A stretch of DNA of 64,000 bases from Hyphomicrobiales bacterium (lineage in GTDB: Bacteria; Pseudomonadota; Alphaproteobacteria; Rhizobiales; RI-29). Where the stretch lies: NCBI GenBank assembly GCA_016125495.1, contig WGLQ01000005.1, forward strand, positions 36,524 through 100,523, read 5' to 3'. A program made the translations under genes and the position numbers. The first letter of the stretch is position 1; the number at the start of each line of letters is the position of its first letter. Shown here one piece after another: positions 26,306-35,428 of this stretch. The notes beneath the pieces are model-generated. The model worked only from the letters and a program-made list of their open reading frames with translations, was not told where the DNA came from and ran no database searches.

Positions 26306-27950
26306 TCGCGGGGCCCTTTCCTTGCCCGGCCAGCCGATCATGGACCGGGCCCGCCGGGCCGGCTTCGGACAGCAGCAGGTGCTTGGCGATCTTCATGGAC
26401 GATGTCTTTGGAAGCGTGGACCGGCTCTCGAAATAGCGTGGAACCTTGAAGGACGCCAGATTGCGTCGGCAATGCTCGATGAGTGCTTCGAGCGGCGCCA
26501 AGCCGACGTCCGGACCGTCGCGCCAGACGATCAGCGCCTTGATCTCCTCGCCGCGCACCTCGTCCGCGACGGGAACGCATGCGGCCTCGGACACGGCATC
26601 GAACGACATCAGGACGCTTTCGACCTCGCGCGCGGCGATGTTCTCGCCGCTGCGCCGGATCACGTCCTTGATGCGGCCGACGATGGAGAAGTAGCCGCGC
26701 TCGTCCATGGTGAAGAGGTCACCGGTGCGGAACCAGTCGCCGTGGAAGGCGGCGGCCGTCGCCTCGGGCTTGCGGTAGTAGCCACGGAAAATACCGGGCC
26801 CGCGCACAAGCAACTCGCCGACCGTTCCGGGCGGCAGCGTATTGCCCTGCTCGTCGGCGATGCGGCATTCGCGGAACGGGCAGGGGATGCCGCAGGAGGC
26901 CGAGCCGACCATGGCGGTCTCCTCGATCGGCATGTAGAGCGTCGGGCCGATTTCCGTCATGCCGAAGGCTTCGCGCGCGCAGAGGTCGAAGCGCTCCTCG
27001 ATGACGGCGTGGAGATGGCGGGGGAGCCCGTAGACGTTGGCGCGGATGATATCATTGCGGCGGTCGTCGGGGTGGGCGGGCTGCTTCAAGGTGAGGGCGG
27101 GCAGGAGGCAGAACTCGATGCGATGCTCGCGAACCCAATGCATGAAGCGCGAGGCGCTCTGGCGCGCGGCGACGTAGAGCGTCGCGCGCTGGTGGATCGC
27201 CATCAGCAGCAGCCACTGGGGGTCCATATAATAGAATGGTGTCGATGCGAGGATGCGGCGGTAGCGGCGGCCGTCGCGGAACGCGTTCACCTTGCCGGCG
27301 TTCAGCCAATAGCGCTGCGGCTGCATGCAGCCCTTGGGAAAGCCGGTCGTGCCCGAGGTGTACTGGATGTTGAGGAGATCGTCGTGGCCGACGTCGTCGG
27401 GCGGAGAAAAGCCGTCGAGCGGTGTCGCCAACAGATCGTCCAGGCCGTGGTGGTCCGGGCGCGGGGCGCCGGCGACGACGATGCGCCGGGGATCGAGTCC
27501 GACCGTGCCGGCGGCGATGACGCGCTCGACCCGATCGAGGCAGCTTTCATGGACGATGAGCCAGCGGGCTTCGCTGTCGGAGAGCACGTAGGCGATCTCC
27601 CGCTCTGTGTAGCCGTCATTCATGGGCACCATGACGGCGCCGAGGGTGGCGATCGCGAGCCAGGAGAGGGGAAATGCCGCGACGTTGGGAAGCATGACCG
27701 CGACGTGGTCGGCGCGGCCGACGCCGATCCGCCGAAGGCCCGCGGCCAGCGCCGCGACGCGCGGCCAGAGTTCCGCGTAGGTCATGCGCTCGCCGGCTTC
27801 GAAGAAGTCCCAGACGAGCGTCTCACCGCCGTCCGCAGATGCCTCGCGGACCAGCGCCGCGAGGTTGGCGGCGAGCGGTTCGCTCTCGATCCTCCGCCGG
27901 CGGCCTGCAGGAGGAATAACAGCTGCGCTCGCAACGATGTCGCGCTTCAT
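26298..27950 (-). CDS. AMP-dependent acyl-CoA synthetase/ligase
   Basis: A 550-residue adenylate-forming ligase that activates a carboxylic acid with ATP and joins it to CoA. Core motifs in order: YTSGTTGFPKG near residue 198 (phosphate loop), AFGMTEIGPTLY near 330, WFRTGDLF near 422 with the ribose-binding Asp, GRIKDVIRRSGENIA near 440, and the catalytic Lys in PKTSSMKIAK near 523. It resembles CaiC/crotonobetaine-type and medium-chain ligases. It is first in a three-gene minus-strand operon and divergent from an ArsR-type regulator 155 bases away, which probably controls it. No other beta-oxidation genes are in the window. Confidence 0.92.
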   Translation of the reverse strand: MKRDIVASAAVIPPAGRRRRIESEPLAANLAALVREASADGGETLVWDFFEAGERMTYAELWPRVAALAAGLRRIGVGRADHVAVMLPNVAAFPLSWLAIATLGAVMVPMNDGYTEREIAYVLSDSEARWLIVHESCLDRVERVIAAGTVGLDPRRIVVAGAPRPDHHGLDDLLATPLDGFSPPDDVGHDDLLNIQYTSGTTGFPKGCMQPQRYWLNAGKVNAFRDGRRYRRILASTPFYYMDPQWLLLMAIHQRATLYVAARQSASRFMHWVREHRIEFCLLPALTLKQPAHPDDRRNDIIRANVYGLPRHLHAVIEERFDLCAREAFGMTEIGPTLYMPIEETAMVGSASCGIPCPFRECRIADEQGNTLPPGTVGELLVRGPGIFRGYYRKPEATAAAFHGDWFRTGDLFTMDERGYFSIVGRIKDVIRRSGENIAAREVESVLMSFDAVSEAACVPVADEVRGEEIKALIVWRDGPDVGLAPLEALIEHCRRNLASFKVPRYFESRSTLPKTSSMKIAKHLLLSEAGPAGPVHDRLAGQGKGPANG

Positions 27951-28105
27951 GGGGCCCTTTCAACTCGCTTTCGGGGCGCGGCACGCAGCCGCCAGCGAAC
28001 GATGTACACGACAACGGCGCCGAGTCCGTCAGGTTCCGCCCGACCGTATAGCAGCTATGCAAATTCCGTACTGTGAAAGTTTTACGACAAAAGTAGTGTG
28101 GTAGT

Positions 28106-28468
28106 ATGAGCAAGTTGGATGTGGTTCGCGCATTTTCTGCTCTTGCACAGGAGACCCGTGTCGACGTGGTCCGGCACCTCGTCGAATGCGGCACCGATGG
28201 AAGTCCGGCCGGCGAGATCGCGCGTCATCTCTCGGTCTCCTCACAGACCCTTACATTCCATCTGAGATGCCTCGTGGAGGCCGGGCTCGTCACGCGGCGA
28301 CGGCGTGGGCGCTTCATCATCTATGCCGCGCGCCTCGAGGTTCTGTCCGAGCTTGCGCGCTTCCTGCTGGAAAACTGTTGCGCGCGCCAAGCGGCCAGTT
28401 GTCCGGTCGCCGAGCAGGGCGGCGAGAGCGTTGCGTGCCTCACGGCCGGGGGGGAGCGCAAAATGTGA
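28106..28468 (+). CDS. ArsR-family winged-helix repressor
   Basis: A 120-residue DNA-binding protein. The helix-turn-helix spans about residues 30-75 (PAGEIARHLSVSSQTLTFHL, then RCLVEAGLVTRRRRGRFIIY), the standard ArsR wing pattern. The C-terminus is Cys-rich (ENCCARQAASC, then VACL), so a metal or thiol signal is possible. The classic alpha-3 ELCVCDL metal site is absent. It lies between the divergent CoA-ligase operon and the DUF1344/ABC genes and could regulate either. The upstream 155 bases are AT-rich for this genome, consistent with promoters. The ribosome site before the ATG is weak. Confidence 0.88.
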   Translation: MSKLDVVRAFSALAQETRVDVVRHLVECGTDGSPAGEIARHLSVSSQTLTFHLRCLVEAGLVTRRRRGRFIIYAARLEVLSELARFLLENCCARQAASCPVAEQGGESVACLTAGGERKM

Positions 28469-28634
28469 GCACAACGGAATTCGACGGTCGCCTGGGAACA
28501 CCGGGCGCAATCCGCGGCGCGCTGTGCCGCGGGAAGGCCAACCGTGCGACAGAACGACCACCGACGGCCCACTGCGGCAGGTGGCGCGCCGTGCACGCTG
28601 GGAACGGTTCAACGGTGCCTAAGGGAGGTAATTC

Positions 28635-28958
28635 ATGCTCAAGACCTTGATACCGGGTGGGGCAAGGCGGCCGCTCCTTGCGGCGACCGCGATGCTTGCG
28701 CTCTCGTCGGGCCAGGCGCTCGCGGCGGAGGCCAGCGGCAAGCTGGTCTGGATCGATCAGAAGAACTCCGCGCTGTTGCTGGAGTGCAGCGATGGCGGTT
28801 GCGGCGCGATCCCGAACGCCAAGAAAGGGGAAACCTACACGTTCATCATCACCGATGGCGTGCGAGGGGCAACCGGGGCGCTCCAGGAGGGGCAGACACT
28901 GACGCTGGTCTACGACGAGGCCGAGGACAAGTCCTACCGCCTGACCGCGATCAAGTAA
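28635..28958 (+). CDS. Small secreted protein, DUF1344-like
   Basis: A 107-residue protein with a clear signal peptide (RPLLAATAMLALSSGQALAAEA, cut near residue 32). The mature part is a small beta-rich domain: GKLVWIDQKNSALLLECSDG, TYTFIITDG and LTLVYDEAEDKSYRLTAIK, consistent with the short periplasmic DUF1344-type fold. Two Cys (LECSDGGCG) may pair. A near-perfect GGGAGGTAATTC ribosome site precedes the ATG. It is 31 bases from the binding-protein gene, so it may be cotranscribed with the ABC importer, although its function is unknown. Confidence 0.75.
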   Translation: MLKTLIPGGARRPLLAATAMLALSSGQALAAEASGKLVWIDQKNSALLLECSDGGCGAIPNAKKGETYTFIITDGVRGATGALQEGQTLTLVYDEAEDKSYRLTAIK

Positions 28959-28989
28959 ATAGAACATGGAGTTATGGGAGGTTAATGCC

Positions 28990-30084
28990 ATGCAGGGAGT
29001 TCGCTGGCTGACGGCATTGATGAGCGGCGCGGCCGTCGCGCTCGCACTCACGGCGCCTGGTACCGCGGGGGCCGCGGAATGGAACAAGGAGGCGTTCAAG
29101 GCGCGCGTCGAGGCGGCCAGGAGTGCAGAGGGCGGCACCCTCATCCAGTACGACGCGCAGCCCAACTATGCGAACTGGGGCGGTCTCACCGCCTTTTTCA
29201 ACCGCGAGTACGGCGTGCGCGTGCCGCCGGACATGAAGGGGAGCGGGCCGACGCTCGCCGCGCTCCTGCGTGAACAGGCCAACACCGTCGCCGACGTCGC
29301 CTACTACAACTCCCTCGTCGCCTATGAAGCCGGCGAGCGCGGCGTGCACCAACCCTACAAACCCGCCGGGTTCGATCGCATTCCGGACTGGTGCAAGGAT
29401 CCCGAGGGGACCTGGTTCTGCGTGCACCAGGGAGTGATCGCGTTCATCGTCAATACCGATGCACTCAAGAAGGCGAACGTTCCGGTGCCGAAGTGCTGGG
29501 CGGATCTGCTCGATCCAAAGTACCAGGGGCTCGTCGCCTACGACGATCCGACCGTCCACGGCACGGCGATGGAGGCGATCTTCGCGGCCAACATGGCGAT
29601 GGGCGGCAGCACGACGGATTTCGCTCCGGGTCTCGAGTATCTCAAGAAGCTGGACAAGAACGTGCTGCGCTACTCGCGTGACACGAGCTACAATCCGACG
29701 CTTCGCGGGGAGGTCGCCGTCTGGCTCCACGCGGATGGCAGCGGCTACAAGATGAAGTGGGAGGATGGCGGGCCGATCGAGGTCATCATTCCCTGCGAAG
29801 GCACGGTGTCGGTGCCGCTCGCCATGGGCATGGTGCGGTGGGCCAAGCGTCCGGAACTCGCAAAGGCCTACCTCGACTGGCTGCTGAGCCCCGAGGCGCA
29901 GGGCATCTGGGCGGACAGCTACTGGGTGCCGATCCTGCCCGAGTACATGTCCGACCAGGCTCGCCAGCGCATGACGCCGATGCACGGCACCTACGACCTC
30001 ATCAAGGCGGTCTCGATCGCCGAGAAGCGCGGCATCATCGGCAATTATCGCACCGCTTGGCGCGATCAGATCCGTCGGCAATAG
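28990..30084 (+). CDS. ABC transporter extracellular solute-binding protein (family 1)
   Basis: A 364-residue periplasmic binding protein. The signal peptide ends near GTAGAAEW. The fold matches the polyamine/iron/phosphonate-type cluster: TLIQYDAQPNYANWGGL opens lobe 1, WADLLDPKYQGLVAYDDPT is the hinge-like motif, and AMGMVRWAKRPELAKAYLDWLLSPEAQ is the usual C-terminal helix pair. The ATG at 28990 is preceded by GGGAGG with eight-base spacing; an ATG at 28966 in the same frame lacks this. It works with the permeases at 30203 and 31128 and the ATPase at 32140. The ligand is not deducible; 2-aminoethylphosphonate, polyamine and ferric-iron systems all look similar. Confidence 0.93.
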   Translation: MQGVRWLTALMSGAAVALALTAPGTAGAAEWNKEAFKARVEAARSAEGGTLIQYDAQPNYANWGGLTAFFNREYGVRVPPDMKGSGPTLAALLREQANTVADVAYYNSLVAYEAGERGVHQPYKPAGFDRIPDWCKDPEGTWFCVHQGVIAFIVNTDALKKANVPVPKCWADLLDPKYQGLVAYDDPTVHGTAMEAIFAANMAMGGSTTDFAPGLEYLKKLDKNVLRYSRDTSYNPTLRGEVAVWLHADGSGYKMKWEDGGPIEVIIPCEGTVSVPLAMGMVRWAKRPELAKAYLDWLLSPEAQGIWADSYWVPILPEYMSDQARQRMTPMHGTYDLIKAVSIAEKRGIIGNYRTAWRDQIRRQ

Positions 30085-30136
30085 GCTCGAGTGCGGCTGC
30101 TGCAGGGTGTGCATACCGCAACGGTAGAGAAAAAAA

Positions 30137-30159
30137 CCGGAAGGGGCGTTCCCTTCCGG
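30137..30159. terminator. Perfect stem-loop flanked by an A-run, between binding-protein and permease genes
   Basis: CCGGAAGGG (30137-30145) and CCCTTCCGG (30151-30159) form nine perfect pairs with loop GCGTT. Seven A residues and more A-rich sequence lie immediately before it, so on the minus strand it is a textbook intrinsic terminator. On the plus strand it lacks a U-run and probably stabilises the binding-protein message. Confidence 0.65.
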
Positions 30160-30202
30160 AGCAGTTCCCTCACCGCATGGAAAGCAGATCGGGACCCATA
30201 GG

Positions 30203-31090
30203 ATGAGACGCAGCCTTGCACCGCTCCTCTACATCGCACCGCTTGTCGTGTTCTTCATGGGGGTCATGGTCTATCCGTTCGTCGACATGGTCTATCAGGG
30301 CTGTCTGCCCGCCATCGACATTCTGGAAGCCGGCAACGTGGACGATGTCGGGGCAAGGAAGACGGGCCTTGCGGCCTGCTCGCTCGCGAACTACGTCAGC
30401 GTCTTCACCGACCCGTTCATCCGTTCTACGCTGCTCACGAGCGTTGCGGTGAGCGCGATCGTTTCCATCCTTTCCATCGCGCTCTGCATCGGACCGGCCT
30501 GGCTGCTCGTGCGCAAGGATTTCTGGGGCAAGCGGATGTTCCGGGCGATCCTCACGATCCCGATGGCCTTTTCGGGCATCATCATCGGCTTCCTGGCCGT
30601 CATCATGATCGGGCGGATCGGATTCATCCCGCAGCTCTCGAGCCTCCTCATCGGCGTGCCGCTCGGCGAGGCACTCGCCTACAGCCTCGTCGGGCTCGGC
30701 CTCGCCTACATCTGGTTTCAAATCCCCCGCGCCACGCTGACGCTCGAGTCCGCGATCCGCAAGTTCGACTGGGACCTCGAAAGCGCGGCGCGCGGTCTCG
30801 GAGCGAGCAACCTGCAGACCCTCAGATACGTCCTCCTGCCGCTGCTCATTCCGGCCATGGTCTCGACCGTCGCGGTGACGTTCGCGGTCTCGATGGGCTC
30901 GTTCGGCGTGGCGCTTCTGCTGCTCAAGAAGGCAAGCGTATTTCCGCTCGAAATCTACAACCAGGTCTATGCCAATCTCGCCTTCGAGATGGCGGCGGCC
31001 ATGTCCGTCGTGCTCGGACTGCTGACCGTGACGATCAATTATTTCCTTCGGCGCTGGGCCGAGCGGCACTACGTGTTCAGCGGCGCCTAG
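30203..31090 (+). CDS. ABC transporter permease (binding-protein-dependent, MetI-like)
   Basis: A 295-residue inner-membrane protein with six predicted helices. The first helix is at residues 7-27 (YIAPLVVFFMGVMVYPF). The EAA loop that contacts the ATPase lies near 185-205 (ESAARGLGASNLQTLRYVLLP, where Gly-Ala-Ser is conserved). A large periplasmic loop after helix 1 contains Cys pairs (QGCLPAIDI and LAACSLANY). It pairs with the permease at 31128 to form the heterodimeric channel. The spacer from the binding-protein gene holds a hairpin. The ribosome site (CATAGG) is modest. Confidence 0.94.
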   Translation: MRRSLAPLLYIAPLVVFFMGVMVYPFVDMVYQGCLPAIDILEAGNVDDVGARKTGLAACSLANYVSVFTDPFIRSTLLTSVAVSAIVSILSIALCIGPAWLLVRKDFWGKRMFRAILTIPMAFSGIIIGFLAVIMIGRIGFIPQLSSLLIGVPLGEALAYSLVGLGLAYIWFQIPRATLTLESAIRKFDWDLESAARGLGASNLQTLRYVLLPLLIPAMVSTVAVTFAVSMGSFGVALLLLKKASVFPLEIYNQVYANLAFEMAAAMSVVLGLLTVTINYFLRRWAERHYVFSGA

Positions 31091-31127
31091 TGTAGCGCCC
31101 GAAAGGTGGGATAGGGAGGTCGATATT

Positions 31128-32066
31128 ATGGGATCGGCGGGGAGCAGTGGCGGCGAAGGGATGTCGAGCCGGGCGACGGTGTCGGCACCGCCGCGCCGTG
31201 GACGGTCGGCTTCGGCCTGGACGGTGATGTCGGCGGTAACGAGCCTCGTTCTGGTCTTCCTCGTCGTCACACCCATTCTCATCTGCGTCTGGGGCTCGTT
31301 CACGACGCTCTCGACGATGGGGGCGGCGAGTACGCACAGCGGAGCCGGCTGGCAGCAGCAGGACCTCGGCGCGTTCAGCTCGGGAGCTCGCCAGACGACC
31401 GGCCCCGTGACGCTGCTCTGGTATCAGTACGTCTTCGAAGTCTACGGCCACACGCTGCTCCTCTCCCTGCAGCTCGCGGTGCTCTGCATCGCCTTCACCA
31501 TCGTGCTCGGGGTGAGCGGAGGATATGCGCTGGTGCGCTACGACTTTCCCGGCAAGAGCCTCGTGGAAGAATTGATCCTCATCCCGCTGTCGCTGCCGGG
31601 CATCTCGATCGCCGTGGCCCTCATCGGCACCTACGGCATGATCCGGGGATCTTCACTCATCATCCTCATGGGGCATCTCCTCTACACGCTGCCGTTCATG
31701 CTGCAATCGGTGACCAACACGCTACGCAGCTACAACTATTTCGAGCTCGAGCGGGCCGCCGCCGTGACAGGCGCGAATGGCTGGCAGCGGGTGTGGTACG
31801 TGCTCTTGCCGAACTTGCGGCACGCCATCATCGTCGGCTCCCTTCTGGTGTTCACGATCTCGCTCGGGGAGTTCAATGCGAGTTTCCTGCTGACGACGCC
31901 AACGACGCTTACGCTGCCGGCGGCGCTCTACGATTCCTACACCAATGACAGCTTCCAGGTGTCGAGCGCGGCGACGAGTGTCTTCATCCTGATCGTCGTT
32001 CCGGTGCTCCTCGCAATCCAGCTGGTCGGAGGAAAAGAAATGCGCGACGTCGGGCAGGCGGCCTGA
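31128..32066 (+). CDS. ABC transporter permease (second subunit)
   Basis: A 312-residue membrane protein with six helices after a 30-residue polar, Arg/Ser-rich N-terminal tail. The EAA loop is near residues 207-228 (ERAAAVTGANGWQRVWYVLLP). The start ATG at 31128 follows GGGAGG with eight-base spacing. Helix segments include SLVLVFLVVTPILICVWGSF and LLSLQLAVLCIAFTIVLGV. It dimerises with the permease at 30203. A 37-base gap separates the two genes, consistent with one transcript. Confidence 0.94.
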   Translation: MGSAGSSGGEGMSSRATVSAPPRRGRSASAWTVMSAVTSLVLVFLVVTPILICVWGSFTTLSTMGAASTHSGAGWQQQDLGAFSSGARQTTGPVTLLWYQYVFEVYGHTLLLSLQLAVLCIAFTIVLGVSGGYALVRYDFPGKSLVEELILIPLSLPGISIAVALIGTYGMIRGSSLIILMGHLLYTLPFMLQSVTNTLRSYNYFELERAAAVTGANGWQRVWYVLLPNLRHAIIVGSLLVFTISLGEFNASFLLTTPTTLTLPAALYDSYTNDSFQVSSAATSVFILIVVPVLLAIQLVGGKEMRDVGQAA

Positions 32067-32139
32067 TGCCTGTCGCCGGGAGCCTGTCGGGCCGAGGCGT
32101 GCGCACGCGAACGCAAGCGAGTGGAAGGGACGAGGGGGT

Positions 32140-33231
32140 ATGAGTTACGAAATCCGGCTGGACGGCCTCAGGAAGGTCTATCCCGACGGCACCGAAGCGC
32201 TTTCGCGCGTCGATCTGGTCTGCCCACCGGGCAAGACGACGACGCTGGTCGGTCCGTCCGGGTCGGGCAAGTCGACGATTCTCAAGATCGTCGCAGGGTT
32301 GCTCGAGCCTTCCGAGGGGGCCGTTCTGTTCGATGGCCGCGACGTCACGTATCTGCTCCCCGAGAAGCGCAACATCGGGATGGTCTTCCAGTCCTATGCG
32401 CTGTTTCCGAACATGACGGTGCAGGAGAACGTCGAGTTCGGACTGCTGGTGCGCGGGGTGGCGGCGAGCGAGCGCCGGCGCAAGGCGATGGAGGCGCTCG
32501 AGGTCGTGCAGATCACGAGCCTCGCGCATCGCCGCACGCATCAGCTCTCGGGCGGTCAGCAGCAACGCGTGGCGCTGGCACGGGCGGTCGTGTTCTCGCC
32601 TGATATCCTCCTCCTCGACGAGCCCCTGTCCGCGCTCGACGCCAAGATCCGCCACGAATTGCGCGCCGAACTCGCCCGCCTGCTCGGGCAGTTCGCGATC
32701 ACCGCGGTCTACGTCACGCACGACCAGCAGGAGGCGATGTCGCTCGGCGACCAGGTGGTGGTGATGGACCACGGCCGGATCATGCAGGTGGGTTCGCCCT
32801 ACGACGTCTATGCCCGGCCGGCGAGCACGTTCGTTGCCAATTTCATCGGCACGGCCAACCTCTTCGACGGGGAGGTCGAGGTCGCTGCCGACGGGGCGCG
32901 AACGGTGCGGCTCGGTTTCGCCAGGATCCCCCTGCCGCGGAACGTCACCACGGTGCACTCACCGGCACCGGCGGCCGGGCGATGCCAGGTCGTCTGCCGG
33001 CCGCAGGACGTCGCGATCGTCGGCGAAGAGCGGGCGCACGCGCGGGTGGTCGTCGAGGAGCGGCTCTTCCTCGGCGACCGGATCCGGATCGCCGGGCGCA
33101 CGACGAGCGGGGAGGCGATGCAGATCGAGGGGCACAACAGCCTCGACATCAAGATCGGAGACACGTTGCCCGTTGCAATCGCGCTCGAGCACATGCATTT
33201 CATTCCCAAGGACCCCCCCGGCGCGCGCTGA
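32140..33231 (+). CDS. ABC transporter ATP-binding protein with TOBE domain
   Basis: A 363-residue ATPase of the CUT1/polyamine/iron class. Walker A GPSGSGKST near residue 40, Q-loop FQSYALFPNM, signature LSGGQQQRVALARAV near 137, Walker B ILLLDEPLSALD near 157, and switch His in YVTHDQQEA. The C-terminal 120 residues form the TOBE regulatory domain (FIGTANLFDGEVEVAADG, then CRPQDVAIV). It energises import through the two permeases just upstream. The start ATG follows GAGGGGGT. It completes a four-gene ABC importer. Substrate class cannot be fixed from the ATPase. Confidence 0.95.
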   Translation: MSYEIRLDGLRKVYPDGTEALSRVDLVCPPGKTTTLVGPSGSGKSTILKIVAGLLEPSEGAVLFDGRDVTYLLPEKRNIGMVFQSYALFPNMTVQENVEFGLLVRGVAASERRRKAMEALEVVQITSLAHRRTHQLSGGQQQRVALARAVVFSPDILLLDEPLSALDAKIRHELRAELARLLGQFAITAVYVTHDQQEAMSLGDQVVVMDHGRIMQVGSPYDVYARPASTFVANFIGTANLFDGEVEVAADGARTVRLGFARIPLPRNVTTVHSPAPAAGRCQVVCRPQDVAIVGEERAHARVVVEERLFLGDRIRIAGRTTSGEAMQIEGHNSLDIKIGDTLPVAIALEHMHFIPKDPPGAR

Positions 33232-33339
33232 ACCGAGGGCAGCGACCGGCATGGTTTCGGGAGGGGCCGCTCCGGGCCGGTCCCATCCGAACCGATCGGG
33301 CGGGCGCCGGCAATAATCATCTACTCGGAGACCCAGCAA

Positions 33340-34203
33340 TTGTCGCTCGCGGTAACCTATGCGCTCGGGAGCCTCTCGGCGGCGGCCGCGCTCGACATCG
33401 TTTTCCGCCGGTTTTCCGTGCAGGCGAGCGCGCGGGGCACCTATGTGATGCTGGCCGGTCTCGTCTGGCTCGGGCTGCAACTCGTGGCGATAACGGCGGC
33501 CGGTGTCGGGCTCGGTGGCCTCGGAGATGTCGTGGCCGTTGGGGCGTTGGCGGGCGTCCTCATCGCGCTCGCCAACCTTCTCCTGGTCGAGAGTCTGGCC
33601 GAGGTCGACGTCAGCCTCGCCTCGACGGTCTACCGTCTCAACACGGTGGCGGTGGTGGCTCTGGCCATCCTCGTCATCGGCGAGCCACTGACATGGGAAA
33701 AGGCGCTCGGCGTCGGGTTGGCCGTGGTGGCCGTCGCGGTGCTCTACCGGCCGAGACCACTCCAAACCGGAGCGGCGAGTTTTCGCTTTTATTTTCTGCT
33801 CGCCGTCGCCGCCTCCCTGTTGCGCGCGGTCTGGGGCATCGTGCTCAAGATCGCCAGCCTCGATGCGGTCGAGCCGCAGCTCATTATGCTGATGTCCGCG
33901 GTCGGGTTCATCGCCGTCGGGGCCGTTTATGCGATCGCCTGGGAGGGCCGGATCGCTCTCGCGCGCTCGACGCTCGCCTATAGTGTGGCAACCGGAGGCC
34001 TCATCTTTCTCGTCGCCAACTTCCTCATGCTGGCCGTCGGCGTCGGCGAGGCGAGCGTGGTCGTGCCGATCGCCAACATGAGCTTCGTCGGATCACTGGT
34101 GCTCTCGACAGCGCTCGGCATGGAGCCGCTGACGGGGCGGAAAATCATTGCCATCTCGCTCGCGGCGGTCGCCATCCTGGTGCTCGCGCTCGCAACGCAC
34201 TGA
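33340..34203 (+). CDS. EamA-family (DMT superfamily) permease
   Basis: A 287-residue membrane protein with about ten short hydrophobic helices in two EamA-like halves. VSLASTVYRLNTVAVVALAI and EPLTWEKALGVGLAVVAVAV mark the end of half 1. VVVPIANMSFVGSLVLSTAL and EPLTGRKIIAISLAAVAILV mark half 2, the usual internal duplication of metabolite exporters. The start is a TTG at 33340 with GGAG upstream, and no ATG fits as well. It may be the last gene of the ABC operon (108-base gap) or independent. The substrate is unknown. Confidence 0.85.
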   Translation: MSLAVTYALGSLSAAAALDIVFRRFSVQASARGTYVMLAGLVWLGLQLVAITAAGVGLGGLGDVVAVGALAGVLIALANLLLVESLAEVDVSLASTVYRLNTVAVVALAILVIGEPLTWEKALGVGLAVVAVAVLYRPRPLQTGAASFRFYFLLAVAASLLRAVWGIVLKIASLDAVEPQLIMLMSAVGFIAVGAVYAIAWEGRIALARSTLAYSVATGGLIFLVANFLMLAVGVGEASVVVPIANMSFVGSLVLSTALGMEPLTGRKIIAISLAAVAILVLALATH

Positions 34204-34335
34204 TCCGGGGGCGGCCGTCGATGGCGGCGATTGAGCCGGTCCGGCGATCGGGGGTAGTCTTCGGCCAGTCGATTCGCTGGCGAGGGGCCCGACCCGGACG
34301 CTGCCGGATGCCACGAACGAGACGTGGAGCGCACG

Positions 34336-35403
34336 ATGCCCGAGCCAGAACGCATCATCTCCGCCGCCAAGCGGGAGGCCGACGAGGTCGATGCGCACCT
34401 CAGGCCGCAGACGCTGGACGACTTCATAGGCCAGGAGCAGGCCCGCAAGAACCTCAGGGTCTTCATCCAGGGGGCGCGCTCGCGCGGCGATGCGCTCGAT
34501 CATGTGCTTTTCGCCGGACCACCCGGCCTCGGCAAGACGACCCTCGCGCAGATCATGTCACGCGAACTCGGGGTCGGCTTTAGGGCGACATCTGGCCCGG
34601 TCATCGCCAAGGCGGGCGATCTCGCAGCGCTGCTGACCAACCTCGAGGCGCGGGACGTCCTCTTCATCGACGAGATCCACCGGCTCAATCCGGCCGTCGA
34701 GGAGATCCTCTATCCGGCCATGGAGGACTTCCAGCTCGATCTCATCATCGGCGAAGGGCCGGCGGCGCGCTCCGTGCGCATCGATCTTCCGCCGTTCACT
34801 CTGGTGGGGGCGACGACGCGGGCTGGGCTCCTGACGACGCCGTTGCGCGACCGCTTCGGCATCCCGATCCGCCTCAATTTCTACGAGGAGCACGAGCTGA
34901 CGACCATCGTGAAGCGCGGGGCCCGGGTGCTCGGCGTACCGATGGCCGAGGACGGTGCGCGCGAGATCGCAAGGCGATCGCGCGGCACGCCGAGGATCGC
35001 GGGCCGGCTGCTGCGGCGGGTGCGGGATTTCGCGGCCTTCGAGCGGGCGGCGCTGATCGATGCGGCGGTGGCGGACCGGGCGCTCGGTCAGCTCGAGGTC
35101 GACGGGGCGGGCCTCGATGCGCTCGACCATCGCTATCTGCGCTGCATCGCCGAAAACTACGACGGCGGCCCGGTCGGGATCGAGACGATCTCGGCGGCGC
35201 TATCGGAGCCGCGTGACGCGCTCGAGGAGATCGTCGAGCCCTATCTGCTGCAACAGGGCTTCATCGGGCGCACGCCGCGCGGCCGCGTCATTACGCTGAA
35301 GGCCTATCGACACCTCGGCATCCTGCGCAGTCGCTCGGCGGAAGAGCGCCAGGCGAGCCTCTTCGGCGGGGCGAACGGGGAAGGTGGCGAGGGTGACGAT
35401 TGA
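34336..35403 (+). CDS. ruvB: Holliday junction branch-migration helicase RuvB
   Basis: A 355-residue AAA+ motor that, with RuvA, drives branch migration of Holliday junctions. Walker A GPPGLGKT at residues 61-68, Walker B LFIDEIHR near 109, sensor 1 VGATTRAG near 151, Arg finger region [11 protein letters not shown], and the C-terminal winged helix ([20 protein letters not shown]). The ATG at 34336 has GGAG seven bases upstream; a GTG four codons earlier is less likely. Most relatives keep ruvC-ruvA-ruvB together, whereas here ruvCA lie at 62262-63406 on the other strand. The final 12 residues are acidic and Gly-rich. Confidence 0.97.
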   Translation: MPEPERIISAAKREADEVDAHLRPQTLDDFIGQEQARKNLRVFIQGARSRGDALDHVLFAGPPGLGKTTLAQIMSRELGVGFRATSGPVIAKAGDLAALLTNLEARDVLFIDEIHRLNPAVEEILYPAMEDFQLDLIIGEGPAARSVRIDLPPFTLVGATTRAGLLTTPLRDRFGIPIRLNFYEEHELTTIVKRGARVLGVPMAEDGAREIARRSRGTPRIAGRLLRRVRDFAAFERAALIDAAVADRALGQLEVDGAGLDALDHRYLRCIAENYDGGPVGIETISAALSEPRDALEEIVEPYLLQQGFIGRTPRGRVITLKAYRHLGILRSRSAEERQASLFGGANGEGGEGDD

Positions 35404-35428
35404 TCGCCCGGACCAGTGCGGGGCGCTC

